From: CAZYSK01 sp964649415
GTDB lineage: Bacteria > Chloroflexota > Anaerolineae > B4-G1
NCBI GenBank assembly: GCA_964649415.1
Contig: CAZYSK010000038.1
Coordinates: 1 to 51,308 of the forward strand
Direction of reading: 5' to 3'
Length of the DNA stretch: 51,308 bases
The notes beneath the pieces are model-generated. The model did not search any database, had not been told where the DNA came from, and saw nothing but the letters and a program-made list of their open reading frames with translations. This document shows positions 32,601 through 40,964 of the stretch, one piece after another. Numbering within the stretch: position 1 is the stretch's first letter; the number at the start of each line of letters is the position of its first letter. Both the position numbers and the translations under genes were made by a program.

Positions 32601-35600
32601 ATCGTAGATCTGCAGGATGTCGTAGTACGGCCCATAGTCGTAGCCTGCGGGGACGTAGATCCTGTCGCCGATCACCGCCGCTCCAGCATTGGCCACCGGT
32701 GTCGGCATCGGGGCCATGGCTGCCCAGCGGCCGGTGCAGGCGTCGTAGCGCTCGTTGGAACTCGATGCGTTGCTCTGATCCCATCCGCCAATGGCGTAGT
32801 AGCCGGTGTCCCCAGCCAGGCTGGCCGCCGCCAGCCGATAGCGCTGCGTGGGCATGGGGGCCTCGACTTGCCAGGATGGGAAGGCCGCGGTGCTCAGGTG
32901 GACGCTCTCGCTGGGCGCCCCCGCCGGATGCGCGGAGGCCGTGATGAGCGCGTCGTCCTCGTCCCCTATGCCGGCCCCGGCCGGGATGTCCACCGCCACG
33001 CTCAGGTCCTGCACGCCGCAGGGCGGCAGGGATGGCGTCGCCGTCACCTCCGTGGTGCCGCTGAGGATGCGCGTGGGCCAGGCGTGCCCGCTCGAACTGA
33101 GCGCGAACGTGCCCGCCGTGTCACCCGCGTTGAACACCTGCACGTCGTAGGTGACCGTCTGGCCTGGCTCGCCCGTCTGCCGCGAGGGCGTGGCGGCCAG
33201 GCGGACGCCGTGGGCGGGCTTGCTGCCCTGGAGCCACTGGATGCTCCGGTCCAGCGCATCGGCGATGGCCGGATCGCGGTTCTGGCCCCGTGGGGCGACG
33301 TTCTCGTAGCCAAGCGCGAAGTAAACGGCGCGATAGGTCTTGTCGCAGGGGTCCACGGCCAGGGCGGCAGCTCCGCTGCCGTTGTCGTAGGTCAACGCGG
33401 GGTAGGCGGCGCCGTCCGTTGGCCGCACTGCGTCGGGCGAGAGATAGGTCGCGCCGTTGGGGTAGCCGTGGAGGCTGGCGTTGGTGATCTCCAGGCGCAG
33501 GCCGTCCAGGAAACTGGTCCCCGACACGGTGTCGCCTTCCCCGGCGGCCTGGCCCTCCGCGCGGCCGGCGTGCAGGTAGTCGTCGTACAGGGTCGTTCCC
33601 TCGTCGTCTCCGACGTTTTGCCCGGAGATGATGAGCCGCCCCCCCGCGTCCAGGTAGCCGATCAGTTCGTCGTCGGCGTTCATGCTTCCGGGGCTGGTGG
33701 GGCTGCCACCGTGCGCCCAGATGACCGTGCCGTATGAGCGGAGCGTGCCGGTCGAGGGGATCCCGTAGCCCAGACTGCCGTCGGGCATCACGGCCGTGTC
33801 GTCGAAGCCGGTGTACCGGATCTGCCACAGGTCGTATAGGTAGCCCTTCTCTTGGAGCGCCCACGCGAAGTAGTTGTGCACGGGCCAGCCCAGGAACCAA
33901 CCGGAGCCGGTGCCGGCGTCGACCAGCAGGATCGTGGGCGCGGGACTCATCTCGAAGTCGTGGCCGGAGCCGCCGGGGGCGACGGCGGTGTCCTCTTTCA
34001 GCACGCGATACCCCGTGGCCTTCACCTCCATCGCGTGGGTGCCCACAGGGAGCGTCAGCGTGTACACCCCATCCGCGCCGGTGGTGGTGGAGACCGATGG
34101 GTTAGCGCCCACGGTGACCAGCGCCCCGCCGACGGGGATGGTGCCGGAGAGGACCCGGCCGGTCAACTGGGCCGCCGGCAGGTGGGACAACGCGAAATCG
34201 GCGTACGATAGCGAGCCGGTGAGCACGATCTGGTGGGAGAAGGTGTCGCTGTAGTAGCCCCACGCCCCCACGGTGACGTCGTAGGTACCGGCCGGGACGG
34301 TGGTGGAATAGTGACCGGATGCCCCGGCCCTGGCCGTGAAGGTGTCCCCAGGACTGCTCCGGGTGCCAACGACCGTGGCCCCCTCGATGGGGGCCGCAGT
34401 GTCTCTGTCGGTGACGGTGCCGCGCAGGTCGCCGGCGGACAGGAGCCAGCGCACGGCGTCGTAGGCGTCGATGCGCCCGTAGCCGTAGGCGTCATCGGGA
34501 CCGGTGAGGCCCAGGTCCACGGCTGTGCCTTCCATGAAGTGTTCTAGCTCATCCACGTTGAAGTCGCGGTAGCCGTCCTGGAGGTCGGCCGAGACCATCA
34601 GCGCGACCAGCCCCGCCACGTGTGGCGCGGCCATCGAGGTGCCGGACCAGGCGGGGCCGGAGTAACCACCGCCCGGCAGGGCGGAGTTGATGTCCACACC
34701 CGGCGCGGAGAGCTCCGGCTTCTGTTCTCCCTCGTAGAAGGAGGGGCCGCGGCCGCTGAAGGAGGCCACCTGGTCGTACCGGTCGGTCGCGCCGACGGTG
34801 ATGGCTTCAGGGGCATTGCCCGGGGCACCGATGGATCCGGGCCCGGCGGAGGGATTGCCGGCAGCGAAGACCGGGGCGATGCCCGCGGCGCGCAGGGCGG
34901 CGATGTCCGGTCGGAACGAGTCGTCGGCCGGGTTGGCCGACCCCCACGAGTTGTTCACCACGTCGGGGGCTCGGGAGCAGTCGGCGGTGGCCAGGTCGCC
35001 GCTCAGGTCGGTGGGGCAGAGCATCCACTGGAATGCTTTGTGGGCCATGATGTCATCGGCATAGCCACCCGCGACGGAGAGCTCGTTCATGGAGATAGCG
35101 ATCCAGCGGGCTCCCGGCGCCATCCCGACCTGGGTGCCGAACGTGCCGCCATCGCCGACCATGGTGCCCATGGTGTGGGTGCCGTGCGAACCATTGTCGA
35201 AGGGAGCGGGCGAGCGGCTGGGCCCCAGGTCGCCGCCCGGATACAGCGTGCCGTCGGGGTCGAACCAGTGGTAGTTGTGGTCGAGGCGGGAGGGGCTGTA
35301 GCCGCGGTAGCGGGCCTGCAGGGCCGGGTGGTCCCAGTCTACGCCGGTGTCGATACCGGCCACGACCGCGCCCTCGCCGGTGACGCCGAGTTCGTCCCAC
35401 ACCCGATCGGCGTCCACCCGGTCAATGTTCCAGTTGTCGGGGTGCAGGGCGGCCAGTTCGCCGGGCGGGGAAGCGCTCCCGCTGGCCTCATTCCACAGCG
35501 GCACGAGGGGATAGTTGGCCACGATGCGCGCCACGTCCTCACGCCGGGCGAGTTCGATGACCGTGTCCAGGTCTCCCTCGACGGCGAAGCCGTTGAAGAC

Positions 35601-36179
35601 GAAGAAGGGTTGGAAGGCGGCCACGCCGCCTCGGCGCATGCGCGCGCTGAGCAGCGCATTCACCGGCCCCTGTGTGTCCTGGGCCGTTTGAGCCAGGGCG
35701 TTGAAGACAGCCGCGCGCCGCTCCAGCCTGCTGGCGAAGCGCCGCTGGGCGATGGCCATCAGGTCCGCCTGGGCCTGCAGATAGACCAGGAAGCGGGTTT
35801 TCTCGAGCGGCTTGCCGTCGGTGGGGGCAGGATCCATCCGGTTGGGGTCGATCCCCGGATGGGCCGGGGTGACCTCACCCCGTAGTTCAGCCAGGATTCG
35901 CGGGTCCACCTTGGCCTGGACGTCCGGGGGCAGGTCGTCCCATGCCACCTCTGTCTCGGATGCAGGCACACGCGGCGTGCGTATCCGAGCGGTCTGGATG
36001 GTGGACGGTCTTTCACGTTCCCAGGCGAGCGGCACCTCCAGCGGTGGATTGTCGGGTGGGGCGGCCGGCTCGACCTGGCCTGCGCGTGAGCCTGTCGCGA
36101 ACGGTATGAGGAGCGCCAAGAGTGTCAGAGCTGCGCTGGCGAACCGTGTGACGTGCGCGGATGCTTGCGTGCGCTTCAT
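29619..36179 (-). CDS. Giant secreted subtilisin-like protease with kelch, DUF11 and PKD domains
   Basis: A 2186-residue extracellular serine protease. Residues 1-34 are a signal peptide (VTRFASAALTLLALLIPFA). A propeptide-like part reaches about 240. The S8 domain has catalytic Asp277 (GIDTGVDWDHP), His332 (SHGTHTMG), Asn442 (FAAGNPS) and Ser515 (SGTSMAAPHVAG). Two carboxypeptidase-regulatory-like beta domains follow (GTVTDRDTAAPIEGATV; TGRVLSGTIPVGGA), then a segment with a DYF-type interaction, five kelch repeats (about 1150-1400; IYVAGG, YAIGGW, LYTFGG), several DUF11 repeats, and a PKD domain (YTWAFGDGS) near the C-terminus. The protein ends LYLPLVVRNS, a tail common in Chloroflexota secreted proteins. 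SD AAGGAGGGAAGCG is strong. Substrate is inferred to be environmental protein. Confidence 0.93.
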   Translation of the reverse strand: MKRTQASAHVTRFASAALTLLALLIPFATGSRAGQVEPAAPPDNPPLEVPLAWERERPSTIQTARIRTPRVPASETEVAWDDLPPDVQAKVDPRILAELRGEVTPAHPGIDPNRMDPAPTDGKPLEKTRFLVYLQAQADLMAIAQRRFASRLERRAAVFNALAQTAQDTQGPVNALLSARMRRGGVAAFQPFFVFNGFAVEGDLDTVIELARREDVARIVANYPLVPLWNEASGSASPPGELAALHPDNWNIDRVDADRVWDELGVTGEGAVVAGIDTGVDWDHPALQARYRGYSPSRLDHNYHWFDPDGTLYPGGDLGPSRSPAPFDNGSHGTHTMGTMVGDGGTFGTQVGMAPGARWIAISMNELSVAGGYADDIMAHKAFQWMLCPTDLSGDLATADCSRAPDVVNNSWGSANPADDSFRPDIAALRAAGIAPVFAAGNPSAGPGSIGAPGNAPEAITVGATDRYDQVASFSGRGPSFYEGEQKPELSAPGVDINSALPGGGYSGPAWSGTSMAAPHVAGLVALMVSADLQDGYRDFNVDELEHFMEGTAVDLGLTGPDDAYGYGRIDAYDAVRWLLSAGDLRGTVTDRDTAAPIEGATVVGTRSSPGDTFTARAGASGHYSTTVPAGTYDVTVGAWGYYSDTFSHQIVLTGSLSYADFALSHLPAAQLTGRVLSGTIPVGGALVTVGANPSVSTTTGADGVYTLTLPVGTHAMEVKATGYRVLKEDTAVAPGGSGHDFEMSPAPTILLVDAGTGSGWFLGWPVHNYFAWALQEKGYLYDLWQIRYTGFDDTAVMPDGSLGYGIPSTGTLRSYGTVIWAHGGSPTSPGSMNADDELIGYLDAGGRLIISGQNVGDDEGTTLYDDYLHAGRAEGQAAGEGDTVSGTSFLDGLRLEITNASLHGYPNGATYLSPDAVRPTDGAAYPALTYDNGSGAAALAVDPCDKTYRAVYFALGYENVAPRGQNRDPAIADALDRSIQWLQGSKPAHGVRLAATPSRQTGEPGQTVTYDVQVFNAGDTAGTFALSSSGHAWPTRILSGTTEVTATPSLPPCGVQDLSVAVDIPAGAGIGDEDDALITASAHPAGAPSESVHLSTAAFPSWQVEAPMPTQRYRLAAASLAGDTGYYAIGGWDQSNASSSNERYDACTGRWAAMAPMPTPVANAGAAVIGDRIYVPAGYDYGPYYDILQIYDTATNVWSVGAAMPQGLEGMAVAASGGRLYTFGGVTNQDAFTAQTYAYDPVANAWTEKSPLPGGPRAFGVAAELDGKIYVAGGWPNLKTVEVYDPASDAWSTASPMRVGRQSPGLTAAPDGYLHVSGGGDYWQGLGSAERYDPATDTWEFIPQLNDSDRAGSASAFAAGKVFAVGGSASPSSGSHESLRLSDAFCHSTKQTHQSAVQPGGRVTYTVEIHADESALSSARALDPIPAGTTFAGFGANAIGATYNSAADQVEWTGEIPAGAAPLTFTFGVDVGRAGWSYGEHVANTITFDDGAGHTFTRTALTLVEFPDPSPSTKAVDKAAALAGDALTYSIRLRNGEHIGGTFVLHDPIPAGTTYVPGSLTYTSGSGAYDPARDVITWTGTVRPDTYTWGDSDGSGSLPGVSFDWVDATGGSVAIGSYVDDGYTGPFDIGFPFSYYDTEYTEFYVNSNGSVQFGGGYVWYDPCPIDSTSPNNAIHLLGRDTVVDGDPGKVYYQTFGAAPNRYTVVEFHRLRNYGGSEYSDLEVILYENGDIKLQYGDVASTMTSGTVGIDDSSGTNAVQYLDTCPATVHDDLAVRFGTSSAEVTFAVTTASPLPINTWITNTATISGPFGAVARSAGTLINPVDLSPSTKRAGRAEATLGEVVTYDFVLENAGLHVASGVTLADPIPPETTYVPGSLDCSDGVCLYAPGAVTWAGDVAPEDPVTLTFAVTLTTRLTDGTRVTNTATLDGGDADPHELSAAFLARSSNLSRSFKHVTPTGPDPGDTVTYTIYVRNTGVVDTTAEVRDELPPQLAYVPGSVTCGTGSCSESDGVITWAGTAHARAMIPVRFAAKLSPGVSDGDRITNTAVITDTVWGIGYDAPAVLIVGGPAPGPCAEVQGAHFSFAPARPRVGETVTFTGSVLVGDTPISYTWAFGDGSTGNGQIVTHAFPVTRTKQTYSVVMTATNGCPSQDTAIRDVTVWPHQLYLPLVVRNSDQYRPGTESGA

Positions 36180-36454
36180 CGCTTCCCTCCTTGTGCTAGA
36201 GCGTGTGTGGGTATTCCCTTCTTTTGTCGGGGGGCCTTGCCGGGCTTCGCTGCGGAGCTATTGTGTGGGTTACGCCCATGACCGCGGGTGTCTGCATCCG
36301 CTCTCTCAATGAAGTGGTGCAGGGGAGAACGTTGGGTGGCATGCAGCCGTACCGCTGTCTCCATTATAGCACACATTTCCGTGCCCGCTACCAAGAGAAA
36401 TCCTAAAAACCGGGCGTCTCTGCTGCCGGGTCATTTTCCTCCTTGCGCATCTTG
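36180..36454. other. Intergenic region upstream of the giant protease
   Basis: The 290-bp gap holds the protease Shine-Dalgarno site and a minus-strand TATAAT (36368-36363) with a TGC before it, the probable -10 of the protease at a leader of about 170 nt; its -35 is not clear. There is no convincing coding frame. The plus-strand promoter of the next gene lies at its right end. Confidence 0.45.
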
Positions 36455-36463
36455 TGGTAGAAT
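36455..36463 (+). promoter_or_regulatory. Extended -10 of a leaderless gene
   Basis: TGGTAGAAT (core 36458-36463) ends 7 nt before the ATG of the next gene. No good -35 is present, which is typical for TGn-dependent promoters. The transcript should begin at or next to the ATG. Confidence 0.6.
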
Positions 36464-36470
36464 AGCAACA

Positions 36471-37484
36471 ATGGATGTCAGTACGAGAGAAGAAGTAGCT
36501 AAGCCGCTGGGCGTGATTGCCTGCCTGACGGCCGGGTTCGACGTGTTGGGCCGGAACCTGTGGCTGATCGCGCTGCCGGTGTTGTTTGACGTGTTCCTGT
36601 GGCTGGGTCCACGGCTCTCCGTGGCTCCCCTTGTGCAGCGCTTCACCGCTCTCGTGTTGGCGCAACCTACGTCCGACGCGGCGACAGCCCGTCAGCTCAC
36701 GCAGGCGGTACAACTGATCGAGCTGTTTGGCGATCGATTCAACGCGCTTTCGCTCTGTGGTACGCTGCCGTTGCTCAACGTGCCCAGCCTCTTGGCCCAG
36801 CGTGCTCCGGAAGCGCTGTCGCCACTGGGGAAGTCCTACGTGTTCCTGGTCGAGCGTGTGTTCGCGGTGATGGGCTGGAGTGCGTTGTTGATTCCCGTGG
36901 GCCTGGTGCTGGGCTTCCTGTACCTGAATCTGTTGGCCCGGCGCATCCGTGCGGCGCGGTCTTCGGAAGAGCAAGCGTCTGGCGATGCGGCGGGCAGGCC
37001 GGACGTTCTCCCAGGGAGCAGTTCGGGGTTGAGGTTCCTCCGGGTCTTCCTGTTTGGCGCTGCTCTGGTGACGGTCGGGGCGGTCTTGGTCCCGATCTGG
37101 ATGATGTTGGTTGGGACGGCACTGGCGCTCGCGCCGGCGCTAGGCCTCATGGCCTGGGTGACCAGCCTGGGCCTGGGGGGGTACCTGGTCCTGCACCTGC
37201 TGTTCGTCGTCCCGGGCGTCGTGCTGGGTGGACACGGGCTGTTGCGTGCGATCTGGGAAAGCATCGTGTTGATCCATACCCAGTTCTCGTCCGTGATCGG
37301 GCTGGTTGTCGTTGTGGTGGTGATTTACGAAGGGTTGGGCTACGTCTGGTCGCTCCCTTCTGCGGACTCGTGGTCGCTGTTGGTTGGCATCGTGGGCAAC
37401 GCGTGTGTGGCCACGGGGCTGACCGCGGCCGCGTTCGTGTTCTATCAGGAGCGTGTGCCGCGCGCTGAGGTGCGACTGAGCTGA
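36471..37484 (+). CDS. Multi-span membrane protein of unknown function
   Basis: A 337-residue protein with about six transmembrane helices (for example LWLIALPVLFDVFLWLG, ALLIPVGLVLGFLYLNLLA, LGLGGYLVLHLLFVVPGVVL). It starts MDVSTREEVAKPLGVIAC after a cytoplasmic N-terminus. There is no Shine-Dalgarno site; the ATG lies 7 nt after an extended -10, so it is likely leaderless. The long frame upstream (from 36288) is not used. It ends 11 nt before gyrB and is probably co-transcribed with it. No function is proposed. Confidence 0.72.
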   Translation: MDVSTREEVAKPLGVIACLTAGFDVLGRNLWLIALPVLFDVFLWLGPRLSVAPLVQRFTALVLAQPTSDAATARQLTQAVQLIELFGDRFNALSLCGTLPLLNVPSLLAQRAPEALSPLGKSYVFLVERVFAVMGWSALLIPVGLVLGFLYLNLLARRIRAARSSEEQASGDAAGRPDVLPGSSSGLRFLRVFLFGAALVTVGAVLVPIWMMLVGTALALAPALGLMAWVTSLGLGGYLVLHLLFVVPGVVLGGHGLLRAIWESIVLIHTQFSSVIGLVVVVVVIYEGLGYVWSLPSADSWSLLVGIVGNACVATGLTAAAFVFYQERVPRAEVRLS

Positions 37485-37495
37485 ATAAGGTGGAT

Positions 37496-39433
37496 ATGGC
37501 AAAGGCGAGAGAAGAGAGGGCAAAGCAAGTAGATAGCTATCAGGCATCGGACGTGCAGGTTCTGGAGGGGCTGGAGGCGGTTCGTCGCCGGCCCGGTATG
37601 TACGTCGGAGGCACCGATGTGCGCGCGTTGCACCATCTGGTCTATGAGGTGGTGGACAACGCGATTGACGAGGCGCTGGCCGGTCGTTGTGATTGGATCG
37701 GAGTCACCATCCATGCCGATTCCAGTGTGACGGTGAGCGACAACGGCGTGGGTATCCCCACGGCTCTGCATCCTGAGAAGAAGATCTCTGCATTGGAGTT
37801 GGTCCTGACCACGCTTCATGCCGGGGCCAAGTTTGGCGGTGGTGGCTACAAGGTCTCTGGCGGCCTCCACGGCGTAGGTGTGTCGGCGGTCAATGCGCTC
37901 TCCGATTGGATGGAGGCCGTGGTGGACGATCCGCGCGACGGGCGGCGTCACCGCCAGCGCTTCGAGCGCGGTCTTCCCGTCACCCCCGTTGAGGAGGTCG
38001 GCAAGGCTCAGGATCAGGGGACCCATATCACGTTCCGCTTCGACCCGACGATATTCAAGGACGTGGACTACCGCTTCGCCACGCTGGCGCAGCGCATGCG
38101 CGAGATGGCTTTCGTCACCCGGGGCGTCGCCATCCAGTTGGTGGACGAGCGCGAGGAGCCCTTTGCCCGCCAGATGACGTTCTACTTCGAGGGGGGCATC
38201 GAGTCATTCGTCCGCTACATCAACCGCAACCGGGAGGCGCTCCACGACGTGGTGTACGCCGGACAGCAGGTGAACGGCACCGGCATCGAGATAGCGCTCC
38301 AGTACAGCGATGCCTACGCCGAGTCGGTCTACGCCTTCGCCAATACGATCCACACCGTGGATGGTGGAACTCACCTCACCGGGTTGCGCTCCGGGCTGAC
38401 CCGCACGATCAACGACTACGCCCGCAAGGCGGGACTGCTGAAGGACAAAGACTCCAACTTCTCCGGTGATGATGTGCGCGAGGGCCTGACGGCCATCGTC
38501 AGCATCAAGCACCCTGACCCACAGTTTGAAAGTCAGACCAAGGTCAAGCTGATGAACCCTGAGGTCAAGGGGTTGGTAGAATCCGTGGTGAGCACGGCGC
38601 TGGGGGAGTTCCTGGAGCGGGATTCGCGGGCGGCGCGCGGCATCGTCACGAAGTGCCTCACCTCGTCTCGCGCGCGGGCGGCGGCGCGCAAGGCGCGCGA
38701 TCTGGTCATTCGCAAGAGCGCCCTCGAGAGCTTGACCTTGCCCGGCAAGCTGGCCGACTGCTCCGAGCGCGACCCAAACAAGGCTGAGCTGTTCATCGTG
38801 GAGGGGGACAGCGCTGGCGGCAGTGCCAAGCAGGGCCGCGATCGTCACTTCCAGGCCATCCTGCCGCTGCGGGGCAAGATACTCAATACGGAGCGCGCGC
38901 GCTTGAACCGGATCCTGAACAACAAGGAGGTGCAGGCCCTCATATCCGCCCTGGGATGCGGGATCGGTGAGCAGTTCGACCTCAGCAACCTGCGCTACAA
39001 CCGCGTCGTGATTATGACCGATGCCGACGTGGACGGGGCCCACATCCGTACCCTCCTCCTGACCTTCTTCTTCCGCTACATGCAACCGCTCATCGAGAGC
39101 GGGCATCTTTTCATCGCTCAACCGCCCCTGTATCGCGTCACGGCTGGTAAGAAGGGGCGTTATGCCTACAGCGAGGCGGAGCGGGAGGCGATCCTCAAGG
39201 AGTGGGATGGTAAGAAGATCGCCCTCCAGCGCTATAAGGGCCTGGGTGAGATGAACGCGGATCAGCTCTGGGACACGACGATGAATCCGGAGAACCGCAC
39301 GCTGCTACAGGTGACCATTGATGACGCGGCCGCGGCCGATCGCACCTTTGACATGCTCATGGGGGCCAGCGTCCCGCCCCGTCGCCGGTACATCGTGACC
39401 CACGCTGCAGAAGTGCGCAATCTGGACGTGTAG
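37496..39433 (+). CDS. gyrB: DNA gyrase subunit B
   Basis: A 645-residue type IIA topoisomerase ATPase subunit. The GHKL ATPase has EVVDNAIDEALAGR, SDNGVGIP and GGLHGVGVSAVNAL. The TOPRIM domain has EGDSAGGSAKQGRDRHFQA and DADVDGAHIRTLLLTF. The C-terminus contains QRYKGLGEMNADQLWDTTM. The GSAKQ form after EGDSAGG favours GyrB over ParE. AAGGTGG precedes the ATG. It lies on the same transcript as the upstream membrane protein and the downstream SRPBCC gene; gyrA is not in the window. It introduces negative supercoils as A2B2. Confidence 0.94.
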   Translation: MAKAREERAKQVDSYQASDVQVLEGLEAVRRRPGMYVGGTDVRALHHLVYEVVDNAIDEALAGRCDWIGVTIHADSSVTVSDNGVGIPTALHPEKKISALELVLTTLHAGAKFGGGGYKVSGGLHGVGVSAVNALSDWMEAVVDDPRDGRRHRQRFERGLPVTPVEEVGKAQDQGTHITFRFDPTIFKDVDYRFATLAQRMREMAFVTRGVAIQLVDEREEPFARQMTFYFEGGIESFVRYINRNREALHDVVYAGQQVNGTGIEIALQYSDAYAESVYAFANTIHTVDGGTHLTGLRSGLTRTINDYARKAGLLKDKDSNFSGDDVREGLTAIVSIKHPDPQFESQTKVKLMNPEVKGLVESVVSTALGEFLERDSRAARGIVTKCLTSSRARAAARKARDLVIRKSALESLTLPGKLADCSERDPNKAELFIVEGDSAGGSAKQGRDRHFQAILPLRGKILNTERARLNRILNNKEVQALISALGCGIGEQFDLSNLRYNRVVIMTDADVDGAHIRTLLLTFFFRYMQPLIESGHLFIAQPPLYRVTAGKKGRYAYSEAEREAILKEWDGKKIALQRYKGLGEMNADQLWDTTMNPENRTLLQVTIDDAAAADRTFDMLMGASVPPRRRYIVTHAAEVRNLDV

Positions 39434-39448
39434 GACTAGGAGACAAGC

Positions 39449-39907
39449 ATGGCCCGTATTGAAGATCACGTCGAAATCGCCGCAGCGCCATCCACTGTCT
39501 TTCGCTTCTGTCATGACGTGGACCACCGGACCGAGTGGGACGAGCGGGTGGTGGGGGCGGAGCTACTCTCAGGCGCGCCGGTGCGCCGTGGGACCCTGGT
39601 CCGCATTGACGCCGGCCGGTCCGGCAAGTTCCTGTATAGCTGGGATGCCGAGTACGCAGAGTTCCAGTTTCCCCATAATTCGACGCTGAAGGTGCTCGAC
39701 GCCGCACCTAGCAGCCCGTTCCGCTCGGGCAGCGAGAGCTGGGAGTTCAGTAAGGTCGGCAACGGCACGCGCTTCAGCGTGGTCTGGGAGTATCAGCCGC
39801 GCAATTTCCTCTCCCGCGTCGGCGATGCAGTGGCGCGGCGCGCTGCCACGCGCCGGGCCATCAAGCGCAGCCTGGCGAACCTCAAAGCCTTGATGGAATC
39901 CCAGTAG
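39449..39907 (+). CDS. SRPBCC (polyketide cyclase-like) protein
   Basis: A 152-residue helix-grip fold protein of the START/SRPBCC superfamily. It begins MARIEDHVEIAAAPSTVFRF with the usual FCHDVDHRTEWDERV and later GTRFSVVWEYQPRNFLSRV, ending in a long C-terminal helix (AIKRSLANLKALMES). Members bind hydrophobic ligands or polyketides; the ligand is unknown. AGGAGACAAGC precedes the ATG, 15 nt after the gyrB stop, so it is operonic. Confidence 0.85.
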   Translation: MARIEDHVEIAAAPSTVFRFCHDVDHRTEWDERVVGAELLSGAPVRRGTLVRIDAGRSGKFLYSWDAEYAEFQFPHNSTLKVLDAAPSSPFRSGSESWEFSKVGNGTRFSVVWEYQPRNFLSRVGDAVARRAATRRAIKRSLANLKALMESQ

Positions 39908-39926
39908 GGGCGGGGTCTCCCCGCCC
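39908..39926. terminator. Hairpin between convergent genes
   Basis: GGGCGGGG (39908-39915) pairs with CCCCGCCC (39919-39926) around TCT. There is no real T-tract, so termination is uncertain. Such elements also recur as dispersed repeats in related genomes. Confidence 0.45.
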
Positions 39927-39942
39927 ACCTGGGTTTGCCCCG

Positions 39943-40956
39943 TCACCCCGCTTCGACAAACCAGCTCTCACTGTCGCGCAGCCTGATCTGTTCGGCCTGC
40001 ACCACAGCCCGTTCTGCGTGCTTCTGCGCCCTCAGCGCGCGGAGGGTGATCCACTTGCTCGGCTCCCCTTTTTCCTCCACCTCAAGCGCCCGGCTGCCGC
40101 GGTGCTTGATCCACCGCCCGGCGTCCGTCTGCCTGGACATCATCACGCCCAGCAACGTCTGGAGGCGTGGGTGCGGGCCGTAGGAGAGCCGGGCCAGGGC
40201 GTCGCATAGTTCCACCAGGTCGGAGGTATCGTTCAACGGGAAGCCGAACGCGAGCCATGGGGCCTCGGCGCCGTCGAAGTCGAACGCGTGGTCAAGCGCA
40301 GCGGCGGCCAGGCTTTCCACCGCGTGCACGCGTTCCGCAGAACGCGCCGCGGCAGGCAGCGCGGCAAAGGCGGCCAACGCCTTCGCTATGCCGTACAGGC
40401 ACGCGTGGTCGTACGCGTAGGGGCATGCCAGGCCCGCGGGCGTGGCGCAGCGGGCGGCCAGGTAGTCAATCGCGCGCTCCAGGCGTGGGTCTCCCCGGTA
40501 GCCGAAGTGGACCAGCGTCCGGATGGCAGCGCTGTTGTGGCACAGTATGAGCCTGTCCGGCGTGCCGTCGTAGGTGAAGGCACCGCTCTCGAGCTGGCCG
40601 TGCTCGAAGAGGTTCTCGCAGGCCGCCTCGACCTGCGGGATGCGGGGCAGGCCCAGCTCAGCAAGCAGGTTGAGCGTAGCCGCGGTGCCCACCGGGCCGC
40701 CGTAGAACGGCCGGTCGGCCCGTCCCCAGAAGTCCACGGGGGCCATCAGCCTCAGGATCTCGCGCACGGGCAGCCACGCCTGGATCGCCTCCCGGGCCTG
40801 CGTGACTTGGGAGTCCGGCTCCTCGCTGTCGAGCAGGTGGCGCAGGGTGAGATAGCGCGCCGAGGGGTTCTCGGGCTCCAACAGCCAGGGGATCGGATCG
40901 TCCTTCAGGGCGCTCCGCCACCCCCTCAGTGCCTGCTTGTTACTATACGTCTTCAT
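39943..40956 (-). CDS. Toroid-fold (squalene-cyclase-like) protein
   Basis: A 337-residue, mostly alpha-helical protein resembling terpenoid-cyclase/prenyltransferase alpha-alpha toroids. Repeated helix-turn units include RYLTLRHLLDSEEPDSQ, EAACENLFEHGQLESGAF, LERAIDYLAARCATPAGL and RVHAVESLAAAALDHAF. The usual cyclase QW and DxDD motifs are not seen, so catalytic identity is open. There is no signal peptide. It may act as a protein-binding scaffold or a degenerate cyclase. It is followed downstream by nothing on its strand; the gene upstream is 8 nt away. Confidence 0.68.
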   Translation of the reverse strand: MKTYSNKQALRGWRSALKDDPIPWLLEPENPSARYLTLRHLLDSEEPDSQVTQAREAIQAWLPVREILRLMAPVDFWGRADRPFYGGPVGTAATLNLLAELGLPRIPQVEAACENLFEHGQLESGAFTYDGTPDRLILCHNSAAIRTLVHFGYRGDPRLERAIDYLAARCATPAGLACPYAYDHACLYGIAKALAAFAALPAAARSAERVHAVESLAAAALDHAFDFDGAEAPWLAFGFPLNDTSDLVELCDALARLSYGPHPRLQTLLGVMMSRQTDAGRWIKHRGSRALEVEEKGEPSKWITLRALRAQKHAERAVVQAEQIRLRDSESWFVEAG

Positions 40957-40964
40957 CGTTCACT

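Noticed and set aside
34620..35885. Long plus-strand frames antisense to the giant protease (also near 29688-31031 and 32232-33737)
   Set aside because: They are antisense shadows of a high-GC gene, lack ribosome sites and domain motifs, and the minus-strand protease is unambiguous.
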